Below are positions 48,153 through 55,884 of a stretch of DNA of 64,000 bases, piece by piece. The notes under the pieces are model-generated. The model was not told the origin of the DNA and searched no databases. It saw only the letters and a list, made by a program, of their open reading frames with translations. Source of the DNA: an uncultured Elusimicrobia bacterium (GTDB lineage: Bacteria > Elusimicrobiota > Elusimicrobia > UBA1565 > UBA9628); contig CAIKVT010000060.1 in assembly GCA_903830945.1 (NCBI GenBank), forward strand, positions 1-64,000. The letters are read 5' to 3'. Numbering within the stretch: position 1 is the stretch's first letter; every line of letters starts with the position of its first letter. The position numbers and the translations under genes are program-made.

Positions 48153-49796
48153 TCAAAGCCCCTTGCTGCCCGACACGGTGAAGGAGGTGCGGGTTTCGAC
48201 CGCATGGATATAGGCCTGGGAACTCTGCGCGGCGCCGGTCTCCAGGCCGGTCGACTCCGCCTGCACGGTCCCCTTGATCACCGGGAACAACTTGCCGGTG
48301 ATGGGGCCCGTGCTGAGCCGGTCGCGGAAATGGGAAGCCAAGTCCTGTTCGCGGGCCATATCCTCGGCGACGACATGGCCGTTGAGGTTCAGGCTTGGCG
48401 AGACGTTGAGGCCGCCGCCCACGGGCCGGTCGATCGAAATCTTTTGGAGAAAGGCCTTCTCAGGCAGAGCCTCGACGACATCCTTAAGGATGTCGATCAT
48501 CTTGACCCGGTCCGCACCGCAAAGGTCTATGGTGAGATTGTTCTGCGCCCGCATCCTCTGGAACATCCCATCGATGTCGGCCTCGGACTTGTTGCGGAAG
48601 ACGTCCTCGATGACATGGTCGCGGTGCAGCGCCCCGAAGTCCCGGGCCCGCATCCCATAGATGCTCCAGTTCCAGAGCCCCATCAGCAGCAACCCAAGCG
48701 ACACGACACCGCTGGCCAACAGGACGTCGCGGGCCACGGTCCTCTCATCTTCAGTGACCCGCCCGATCGCACCCAGGTCCAAGGTCACGGCGTTGGGAAT
48801 CTGAAAACGCAGCGAAGCCCCGAGGGCCGAGTAGCCTCCCCAGTCCCCGCTCTTGAGCCCCAGCATCCCGGCGGTATCCTGAATGCGGACCGGTAGTCCC
48901 AACTCGCGAGAGAAAGCGTCCTTCCACGCCGGAAGATTGACGGTAGACCCACTGATGGTGATCTGACCCGATGAGCCTACGGCCAGCTGCTTCTGGGCGA
49001 ATGTGATACAGCCGCCGAGGTCCAGTTTGCGCTGGTCCGAGAGATTGGCCTCCTCGCCGAGGAATACCTCGCGGACGAACACCGGGAAACCCTGGTCCGC
49101 CACGAGGATACGCACGTTGCCGCCGTCAAAATGCACCTGGCAGTACGACCCTGTCCCGACGCTCTTGTCCAGGGCCTGCCAGAGCTTGAGCGTCGAGCAG
49201 GGGGCGATCTCCATGCCCGCGATGGTCAGGCCAAGACTCTGCAGCATGGCCGTGATACTGGCGAGGTTCTGCTTCTGGGTCACCGCGATTAACGTCCCCT
49301 GGCGGGCGCGGTTGTCGGCGTCCGGCGGCAATGCTATGCACTGGAAGTCGTAACTGAGGGCTTCAAAAGGGATGGGAATGTATTTTTTGGCTTCCACGGG
49401 CACGGCCGATCTCCAGAACCTGCGCTCAATAGCCGGCATGGTAAAATAGCGCAGAAGGCCAAGGTGGTGGGAGAGCGTGACCATCACATGCTTGGTGCTC
49501 CACTTGAACTGCGACATGGACTGCTGGATGAGCGCGCCTAGCTTCGGGTTGTCCGTAAGGAAACTGGTATTGAGCGTGCCCGTCATGGTGCCGGGACTCT
49601 TTTTATCTTCCGGGATCGGGATCGGGATCGGGACCGGGATGCGCACCAGATGCTCGACGACGAGCTTCCCCGACCGATCCAGGCTGGTCTGCGCGATGTA
49701 GATAGTGTCGGGACTCAGGTAGAGCCCCAGAGTCGAGCTCAACTTCAGCGTGGTCTTTCCGAACGCCACGGTCTCGACGAAGTCGTCCCAATTCAT
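48153..49796 (-). CDS. PilM-PilN fusion (GspL-like)
   Basis: The 547-residue protein combines two usually separate subunits. Residues 1-345 resemble the actin-like ATPase PilM (GLYLSPDTIYIAQTSL, VTLSHHLGLLRYFTMPAIE, LGASLRF). A transmembrane helix at about 367-386 is followed by a PilN-like periplasmic domain (coiled coil, then DVVEALPEKAFLQKISIDRP). This architecture is that of the T2SS protein GspL. Together with PilO, a GspC/PilP-like protein and a secretin, it could belong to a type IV pilus or a T2SS-like system. A hexamer repeat gives the segment PIPIPIP near residue 55. Confidence 0.82.
   Translation of the reverse strand: MNWDDFVETVAFGKTTLKLSSTLGLYLSPDTIYIAQTSLDRSGKLVVEHLVRIPVPIPIPIPEDKKSPGTMTGTLNTSFLTDNPKLGALIQQSMSQFKWSTKHVMVTLSHHLGLLRYFTMPAIERRFWRSAVPVEAKKYIPIPFEALSYDFQCIALPPDADNRARQGTLIAVTQKQNLASITAMLQSLGLTIAGMEIAPCSTLKLWQALDKSVGTGSYCQVHFDGGNVRILVADQGFPVFVREVFLGEEANLSDQRKLDLGGCITFAQKQLAVGSSGQITISGSTVNLPAWKDAFSRELGLPVRIQDTAGMLGLKSGDWGGYSALGASLRFQIPNAVTLDLGAIGRVTEDERTVARDVLLASGVVSLGLLLMGLWNWSIYGMRARDFGALHRDHVIEDVFRNKSEADIDGMFQRMRAQNNLTIDLCGADRVKMIDILKDVVEALPEKAFLQKISIDRPVGGGLNVSPSLNLNGHVVAEDMAREQDLASHFRDRLSTGPITGKLFPVIKGTVQAESTGLETGAAQSSQAYIHAVETRTSFTVSGSKGL
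49611..49640. repeat. hexanucleotide repeat in the PilM-PilN gene
   Basis: About five units of CGGGAT or CGGGAC (49611-49640) encode alternating Ile-Pro in the linker of the PilM part. Slippage would add or remove two residues without a frameshift. Confidence 0.65.
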
Positions 49797-49798
49797 CG

Positions 49799-51787
49799 CT
49801 ATTCCTTTCCTGGGAACCGGATCTCGACTTTCATGGCGTCTCCGCTCTCGGAGACGTCAGGGCGGATATGGATCCGCTTCGGCTCGACTGAGTCCTTATT
49901 GATGAACAGACCGGCGATCATCTGAGCGCGCCGCTCGGCCAGCCGCGCCGCGTCTGGCTCGGTGGACCCGGCAAAACCATGAAGCTCTATGTCCTTCTTC
50001 GGCACGCTGCCCACGGCTGCCTCCGCCTGCGCCATGGTCTTTTCTCCTTCCGGGGTCATCTGGTGGGTCCCAGTCTTAAAAGCGACCACGAACACTCCAG
50101 GGACCGATTCCGCCTTGGCTGTGGGTTTGGCCTGGCTGTGTGACTTGGCTTTCGCACCGACCGGCTTGCTCGCCCGGGATCTCTTGGGAGGCTTGCGGCC
50201 CTTTGCGGTCCTCGACTTCGCCTTGACCTGGACGGCCTTCACCCGGGCCTTGACCTGGACGGCCTTCACTCGGGCCTTGTCCTTCTTAAGGATTGTCCTA
50301 GCCGGTCTCGCGGCATGTTTCGGGGCCGCCTTAACGGCCGGCACGACGGTCGCTAGAGCTAGTTTTCCCACTGTTTCCGCCTTCTTGGCAGCCGCCTTGG
50401 CGGCTGACGGGCCCGAAGCGACAAGCTGGACCCACCGGTGAAGGGTGCGGGTACGGTTCTTGGCGTCCGTGGCCGACACCACGCACTCGTAGCGCCCCCC
50501 GGGCAAGATTTTCCCGAAGTAGTTCTGGCGCCCATTCCAATATATCTGGTGGAACACCGGACCGCCGCCTGCGACCTCCTGGAGGGGTAAAAGTTCAGTG
50601 CCGCCCGAGGCCGGCTGCAGAAGCTGGAATTTCCAGGATACCAGACCCGCAGGAGGATCGGAGACGGAGAATTCGATGACAGCGCCTTCGTTGTCCTCCG
50701 GCCGGAAAGCCTGCGGATATACGCCGAGGCTGATGGGCGGGCCGGACTCCTCCCCCAGAGAGCCCTCACCAGCCAGTTCCAGAGGCCGATTGTGAACGAA
50801 TATGATGACGACTCCTTTAAAATCTTGCAGAGGTTTGGGAATCTCAACCTGGCTGTTGAGCAAGTTTACCCTGACCCGTGGGGTCGCGACACCCGCGCTG
50901 AAGAGGTAGGCGCTGATGCCCATGCTCCGGCGCATATCCTGCACTTTGGCGTCGCCCGTGGCGGTGTCCTCGGGAAGGATGACCACCTGCGTGCTGCCCA
51001 GACTGTAGACCAGACGCGTCAAGGCATCGAGCAATCGCGCGGCATCCTTATTGAAGGTGATCCCGGAGGAGAAAAGCAGGGCCGACGGAATCCCCACGGC
51101 CTGCGGGTCCCCGTTTTCGAGCATCAGCACCCTGATGCCGCTGTAGGCCTTGAGTTCCTTGAGGCTGGTCTCCAGCAGGTAGCGCAGTTTGGCGCGAATC
51201 TCTTTCTTCATCAGGTCCCGGTTGGCGGGCGGCAAAGCCGCATCGCTACGCACCGCTGGGCGTATCACGGGACTCACCGCTGGGCGAATCACGGGACTTA
51301 CCGCTGGGCGTATCACGGGACTCACCGCTGAGCGCATCACGGGACTCGCCTCTGGGCGCACCACTGGACTCGCCGCGGATGCGGACGCAATGGGTTGGAC
51401 GGGCGGTTCCGCGTCGAGCTCGACGCCGGTGGCATCAGGCTCCGCGACGCGAGGCGCGACTTTGCGGGCCGGCTCAGCATCCACCGCCTCCACCTGAATG
51501 GCGGGTGGCGGGGCGGGTCGCTTGAAATCCTGGGCGCCGACGTTCATGCGGTGGGTGATCAAATTGAGATACTCGTTGGACATGGCCCGCTCCGACGGCT
51601 CCCCCTTGATCAGGATATCCATGAACCTGTCCATGGCCTGCATATCGTCGCCTTTCTCGTAAAACATGACGGCGGTCTTCATCGCGCGGCTCTGTCCTGA
51701 ACCGGGATTTTCCTCATCCTCCTGTGCCTGTGCCGTAACGGCGAATGCCGCTGTTACGGCGAATATCCATACCAGCTGAATTCTCAT
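49799..51787 (-). CDS. OmpA-like envelope protein with repeat linker, at the head of the pilus operon
   Basis: The 662-residue protein has a signal peptide (WIFAVTAAFAVTAQA), a helical start, an eight-residue repeat region (SPVIRPAV), and an OmpA-like middle segment (about 215-335). A second part rich in Lys and Ala (about 500-570, with a nine-residue repeat) follows, and the C-terminal OmpA-like domain ends with AERRAQMIAGLFINKDSVEPKRI. Peptidoglycan binding is likely for the C-terminal domain. The Lys-rich linker could contact anionic surface polymers. Its stop lies two bases before the PilM-PilN start. I infer it anchors the pilus machine to the wall. Confidence 0.8.
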   Translation of the reverse strand: MRIQLVWIFAVTAAFAVTAQAQEDEENPGSGQSRAMKTAVMFYEKGDDMQAMDRFMDILIKGEPSERAMSNEYLNLITHRMNVGAQDFKRPAPPPAIQVEAVDAEPARKVAPRVAEPDATGVELDAEPPVQPIASASAASPVVRPEASPVMRSAVSPVIRPAVSPVIRPAVSPVIRPAVRSDAALPPANRDLMKKEIRAKLRYLLETSLKELKAYSGIRVLMLENGDPQAVGIPSALLFSSGITFNKDAARLLDALTRLVYSLGSTQVVILPEDTATGDAKVQDMRRSMGISAYLFSAGVATPRVRVNLLNSQVEIPKPLQDFKGVVIIFVHNRPLELAGEGSLGEESGPPISLGVYPQAFRPEDNEGAVIEFSVSDPPAGLVSWKFQLLQPASGGTELLPLQEVAGGGPVFHQIYWNGRQNYFGKILPGGRYECVVSATDAKNRTRTLHRWVQLVASGPSAAKAAAKKAETVGKLALATVVPAVKAAPKHAARPARTILKKDKARVKAVQVKARVKAVQVKAKSRTAKGRKPPKRSRASKPVGAKAKSHSQAKPTAKAESVPGVFVVAFKTGTHQMTPEGEKTMAQAEAAVGSVPKKDIELHGFAGSTEPDAARLAERRAQMIAGLFINKDSVEPKRIHIRPDVSESGDAMKVEIRFPGKE
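50220..50273. repeat. 27-base tandem repeat in the OmpA-like gene
   Basis: Two nearly identical 27-base units (50220-50246 and 50247-50273) encode the basic repeat RVKAVQVKA. Confidence 0.7.
51251..51370. repeat. 24-base tandem repeat in the OmpA-like gene
   Basis: Five consecutive 24-base units like CACCGCTGGGCGTATCACGG.. (51251-51370, diverging at the end) encode SPVIRPAV-type repeats. They are coding-sequence repeats without unique spacers, so not CRISPR. Confidence 0.85.
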
Positions 51788-51844
51788 AGGAATAGCGATG
51801 TAAGTCGCTTCTTGGATAAATCTTAGTTAAAAGGCATTACTGAT

Positions 51845-54490
51845 TTATTTCAGACCCAAAGACCTTAAACCGGCCACTGCCACCGCATTGGCCGGGTCCA
51901 GGGAAAGAGCTTCCCGGAATCTCGCCGCCGCCTCGCGGATCCGGCCCGCGGCGAGGTCAGTCTGCCCCAGATTGGCCAGCGCCGCGACGTTCTTGGGATC
52001 ATGGGACACCACCCATTCCAAGTGGGGCCTGGCCTGTTCAGTTTGGTGGTGATACAGCAGAAGACTTCCCGCCAGGAACCGCGCCTTGCTCATCTCCGGG
52101 AATCGGGCGGCCAGGCTCACGGCTTGATCCAGACTGACCTGGGAATAGTCTCCCTTGCTCAGGCGCGCATCAAGCTCGCGGAGGCGGGCTATCCCGTCGA
52201 TTATAGCCGGGGGCGGACGCCCCCAGCGCGCCGCCACGGCTAGCAGGGCGGCTGCCGACGAAGTCATATCTGGAGCCAAGGCTAAGGCTCGGGAATAGGC
52301 GCCCACGGCCTCGGGCCAGCGCTTCTCCAGGGCGAAGAGGTAGCCCAGGTTGTGCCAGTACTGGGGGTTCGCGGGAAAGAAATGGGTGGCCCGTTCCAAA
52401 AGTTGGAGCGCCTCAGCTCGGTGGCGGGTTGGGTCCTGCAGGAGCAGGGAACTGAGGCTGTTGTAGACCTCCGCAGACAGAGGATTGATCCACCAGGCCA
52501 TGCGGTAATAGTCCTGGGCCAGATCGATCTGTTTTAGACGGGAAGCCTTGAGCGTGGCGATGTTGAAATAGATTTCGTCGTAGCCTGCGTTGGCTCGGAG
52601 GGCATCGGCATAGACCTGATCCGCGTCCGAGAACTTCTCAGAACGCGCGTAGGCGTTGCCAAGCTCGTAGATGGCGTTGACCTCGCGAGGCCCCCAGCGA
52701 CGCGAGGCCTCCAGTTCCCGAACCGCCATGGGCATGGCGCCCTGCCGGATGAACTTGAACCCCGCGAAGTAGTGCACCTCGCGCTCCCATACCCGAACCC
52801 AATACCAGGAGGCCGCCAGGGCCAGGATCACGGCCACCGCACAAACGGCTTTGGCGGCGGCCGTCTTGGGCATGGCCCGCCAACGCCCCCCCCCCGGTTC
52901 GCCGTCTCCGGTAAGAGGAACACGGCCTGCGCCGCCGCCGGCGACGCGCTCTGATTCGCCGCCGGCCCCCATGGCCAATCCGGCCATCCACCAGCACAAA
53001 AATCCCGGCACCGCGAAGTGCAGGGACACATTGAGCATATTATCCACCAACATGCCGGCGACGCCAGCTACGGCAGCCGTCCATATGCCGGGGCGGCGGC
53101 CCTGCCTCGACCAGCGTCGCGCCACGACGAAAAAAGTCGTCCACAGCCAGGCCCAGGCGCCCAGCCCGAGCAGACCGGTCTGGGACCAGATTTCAAGGAT
53201 CTCATTGTGGGCGTTGTTGGCATGAGTTCGCATTCCGTCCGCAAAGACGGCGAATGTGTTGAGCATGTGCCCTTGATAGAAGGGGTAAAAGAGCTCGAAG
53301 AGGCCCCACCCCTTCCCCGTGAGAGGGTTCTCAGCGCCCATGAACCAGGCGCAGCTCCAGATGAGCACGCGCTGGTAGAGCGGACTGTAGGGGAGCGAGG
53401 ACTTAGCGGCTTGGCCGATCTCGGTGAGGCGGCTGATGACGCTCGGCGTATAGCCCGTGGCGATGGAACTCGACGGCCAGAACAACACCACGGCCAGCGC
53501 TGCGGCGGCCAGCAATCCGCACGGTCGAGGCGCCTGCGCCGCCGCTCGGCGCAGGTCACGGGAGAGGACCAGGAGCAGCAGCACCGCTGCCAGGGCGCCG
53601 GCCCAGGAAGAGCGGGTCATCGTGCACAGGAGAGCCGCCTGTAGCGCCAACACCATTACTCCATAGACGAGGCGACGACCGACCGAGCGCGCTTCGATGA
53701 AGCAGGCCACCGCTGCCGGCAGCAGCAACACGTTGTAAGAGGAGAAGAAATTGGGATTGCCGAACGTGGAAACCGAGCGACCGCCGTAAGGATTAAGCAC
53801 GTTGGGCCAGATGAACTCGAAATTGAAGTATTGACTGATCCCGTAGAATGAGGCCAAGGATCCCACGGCCAATGCAAGATGCATGAAGTCCATGACCCGC
53901 CCCCGTCTACAAAGCCAGAAAGCAGCAGCCAGGCCTGAGGCCCAGACTAATGCCCCGTAGGGGTCCCAGATATGAAGCCAGGGCTCAGCGGACGGGCTGC
54001 TGAGGGCGCGCATCTGTGGGAACTCTACCCACAGGAATCCCCACAGCACGGCGAAGGCGCACCACCAGCCTAGGGATACCTCCTCTCGGTCGGGCCGGCT
54101 GGCGCGACCTGGCGCGCCAGCCTCCCAAGGGATCGCGGCGGAAAGGTAATAGGGCAATAGCGCGTTACAGAGCAGGAAGAGCGCGTTGCGCGAGCCCTCG
54201 CTGATGATGGCGGGGCGGAAGAAGGCGACATGTCCGACATAAGCGACGACCCAGCTCGCGGCGCAGGCGGCCAAGGTAGCCAGCCAGGGTCCATCTAAGG
54301 GCGAGCGCGGGATGCGGACGCCTTCTGGCTTCGCTATCCCACGCGCGAGATAAGCGACCCCTGCCGCGGCCAGAGCGATATTGAGCAGGCAGATCTGTGT
54401 GATGTACGGATTGCGGGTCAGGTTGGTGAAAAACAACAAAGGAGAGACGAAGTGCGCGACGACAAGGCAGAAGATGAATGGAACGGTCAT
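51845..54490 (-). CDS. O-antigen ligase/polymerase (Wzy_C type) with C-terminal TPR domain
   Basis: The 881-residue protein has about 12 transmembrane helices in residues 1-560. The ligase-type region carries TRSSWAGALAAVLLLLVLS and NAHNEILEIWSQTGLLGLGAW, the conserved periplasmic His-containing segment of the WaaL/Wzy_C family. After residue about 590 it has TPR repeats (ANPQYWHNLGYLFALEKRWPEA and others). Such fusions are known in several phyla. It would attach or polymerise surface glycans on lipid A-core in the periplasm. It lies between the pilus operon and tRNA-Thr. Confidence 0.88.
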   Translation of the reverse strand: MTVPFIFCLVVAHFVSPLLFFTNLTRNPYITQICLLNIALAAAGVAYLARGIAKPEGVRIPRSPLDGPWLATLAACAASWVVAYVGHVAFFRPAIISEGSRNALFLLCNALLPYYLSAAIPWEAGAPGRASRPDREEVSLGWWCAFAVLWGFLWVEFPQMRALSSPSAEPWLHIWDPYGALVWASGLAAAFWLCRRGRVMDFMHLALAVGSLASFYGISQYFNFEFIWPNVLNPYGGRSVSTFGNPNFFSSYNVLLLPAAVACFIEARSVGRRLVYGVMVLALQAALLCTMTRSSWAGALAAVLLLLVLSRDLRRAAAQAPRPCGLLAAAALAVVLFWPSSSIATGYTPSVISRLTEIGQAAKSSLPYSPLYQRVLIWSCAWFMGAENPLTGKGWGLFELFYPFYQGHMLNTFAVFADGMRTHANNAHNEILEIWSQTGLLGLGAWAWLWTTFFVVARRWSRQGRRPGIWTAAVAGVAGMLVDNMLNVSLHFAVPGFLCWWMAGLAMGAGGESERVAGGGAGRVPLTGDGEPGGGRWRAMPKTAAAKAVCAVAVILALAASWYWVRVWEREVHYFAGFKFIRQGAMPMAVRELEASRRWGPREVNAIYELGNAYARSEKFSDADQVYADALRANAGYDEIYFNIATLKASRLKQIDLAQDYYRMAWWINPLSAEVYNSLSSLLLQDPTRHRAEALQLLERATHFFPANPQYWHNLGYLFALEKRWPEAVGAYSRALALAPDMTSSAAALLAVAARWGRPPPAIIDGIARLRELDARLSKGDYSQVSLDQAVSLAARFPEMSKARFLAGSLLLYHHQTEQARPHLEWVVSHDPKNVAALANLGQTDLAAGRIREAAARFREALSLDPANAVAVAGLRSLGLK

Positions 54491-54512
54491 GAATGCTGGA
54501 GAAAAAATCCTA

Positions 54513-54584
54513 AGCCGGAGAAGGGACTCGAACCCTCAACCTATCGCTTACGAAGCGATTGCTCTACCATTGAGCTACCCCGGC
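54513..54584 (-). tRNA. tRNA-Thr (anticodon CGT)
   Basis: The minus strand gives a 72-base cloverleaf: acceptor GCCGGGG pairing with CTCCGGC (one G-U pair), D-arm GCTC...GAGC, anticodon stem ATCGC/GCGAT with loop TTCGTAA (anticodon CGT at 54552-54550), and a T-arm containing GGTTCGAGTCCC. The discriminator base is T. The 3' CCA is not encoded. Confidence 0.95.
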
Positions 54585-54593
54585 ACGACAGCG

Positions 54594-54599
54594 ATTCTA
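54594..54599 (-). promoter_or_regulatory. -10 box of tRNA-Thr
   Basis: On the minus strand TAGAAT (54594-54599) lies 9 bases before the tRNA 5' end. No convincing -35 box at the right spacing was found. Confidence 0.4.
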
Positions 54600-54629
54600 C
54601 CACATTATCACGTTCAAAGTTGAAGCCGA

Positions 54630-55799
54630 TTAATGCACGACCGGGAAGCTGCGGTCCACGGCCTGAGCCCTGGTCATGGCGACAGTCATGTCACAGACAT
54701 CGCCCTTCTCGTCGAAAGAGGTCACGCCCAGGAGTCCCGCGTGACGCGTCCGGTGGATGGCGTCGACGAGCTGAGCCCGGTCCGGTCCGGCGGACGCGAG
54801 GGCTTCCAGGACGATCTGCGCAGCCTCGTAGCCGTAATGGTCGAACGGCCGCGGGCCTTCGCCGTCATGGCCCCAGCGTGCCCGATAGTCCGCGATGAAA
54901 GTCCGCGCCTCGGGCAGCGTCTCGACGGGAGCTCCCGCCATAGTCAGATACGCGCCGTCGGCGGACTGCCCGGCCACGTCGAAGAGCCCCGGCGTCCGGG
55001 CCCCGTCCCCGGAACAGAAGAGCAGCTTCAACCCCAGCCGGCGCATCTCCTTCAAAATGAGTCCAGCCTCGGGATAGCGCCCGCCGAAGAAGATGCCTTG
55101 AGGATTGCCGCTGCGCAGGCGCCCGATCACCTCTTGAGGATGGCGGACTCCGACCTTGATGGAAGTTTCCGCCACGACCTGGCCCCCGAGCCGTAAAAAT
55201 GTCTTCTTAAATTCCTCAGCCAGTTCCCGCCCGTAGAGAGTGCCGTCGTGCAGCACGGATACCCGTCTCTGGCGCAATCTCCCGCGCATGAACCGCGCCG
55301 CGAAATCGCCTTGAACGTCGTCGGTGGGCACCAGGCGGAACACGACCCTGGCGCCCAACCAGTGTGGCCGCAGTTGCGCGCGCGTGAGCTCCGGATTTGT
55401 CGAGGCCGGGGAGATCATGGCCAGCGGCGCGCGCGCATAGACCCGCGCCGCACGTTCCGAGCAGTCGGAACTGTAGTGCCCGATTACGGCCATGATCCGC
55501 GGGTCGTCAACGATGAGGTTGGCGACGTTGTAGGCTTCCGCCGGATCGGCACGGTCGTCGAAAGGGGCCACCTCCACTCGGAACGGGAGCCGCTTGGCTG
55601 CATTGACTTGCTCCACCGCCAAAACCACGGCACGCCGTAGGCTTTCGCCCTCGCTGCCCAGATCCCCGGTCAGGGGCACAGCCACCGCGATGCGCACGAC
55701 CTTCCCGTTGGAACGGCATCCCAGGACGGCGCCGACCAGCAAGAGCGCGACAGCGCCGGCGAGGATATGCCCCGCCCCGGAGAGCTTTTTTTTTGCCAT
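54630..55799 (-). CDS. lipoprotein substrate-binding protein, branched-chain amino acid (type 1) family
   Basis: The 389-residue protein has a lipobox (LLLVGAVLGC, lipidated Cys at 28) and the periplasmic-binding fold of the Leu/Ile/Val (LivJ-like) family: VVRIAVAVPLTGDLGSEGES, VIGHYSSDCSERAARVY and FAARFMRGRLRQRRVSVLHDG. It should capture an amino acid, amide or similar ligand. No permease or ATPase genes of a Liv transporter are next to it, so it may work with distant partners or as a receptor. The ATG at 55799 is chosen because it leads directly into the signal peptide. The gene is divergent from shc. Confidence 0.85.
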   Translation of the reverse strand: MAKKKLSGAGHILAGAVALLLVGAVLGCRSNGKVVRIAVAVPLTGDLGSEGESLRRAVVLAVEQVNAAKRLPFRVEVAPFDDRADPAEAYNVANLIVDDPRIMAVIGHYSSDCSERAARVYARAPLAMISPASTNPELTRAQLRPHWLGARVVFRLVPTDDVQGDFAARFMRGRLRQRRVSVLHDGTLYGRELAEEFKKTFLRLGGQVVAETSIKVGVRHPQEVIGRLRSGNPQGIFFGGRYPEAGLILKEMRRLGLKLLFCSGDGARTPGLFDVAGQSADGAYLTMAGAPVETLPEARTFIADYRARWGHDGEGPRPFDHYGYEAAQIVLEALASAGPDRAQLVDAIHRTRHAGLLGVTSFDEKGDVCDMTVAMTRAQAVDRSFPVVH

Positions 55800-55846
55800 T
55801 GTTCTTTCTGGATTTTCCGTACCACTATAGCCAAATCCTGTTCTCA

Positions 55847-55876
55847 TTGCAACCCGCCGGACCCTTTAAGTATAAT
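55847..55876 (+). promoter_or_regulatory. shc promoter, leaderless type
   Basis: TTGCAA (55847-55852), 18 bases and a perfect TATAAT (55871-55876) precede the shc ATG at 55885 by eight bases. Transcription should begin at or about two bases before the start codon. No Shine-Dalgarno is present. Confidence 0.65.
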
Positions 55877-55884
55877 CATAAAAT

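Noticed and set aside
51251-51370. Possible CRISPR array
   Set aside because: The units are contiguous with no unique spacers and encode a protein repeat. No cas genes are present.
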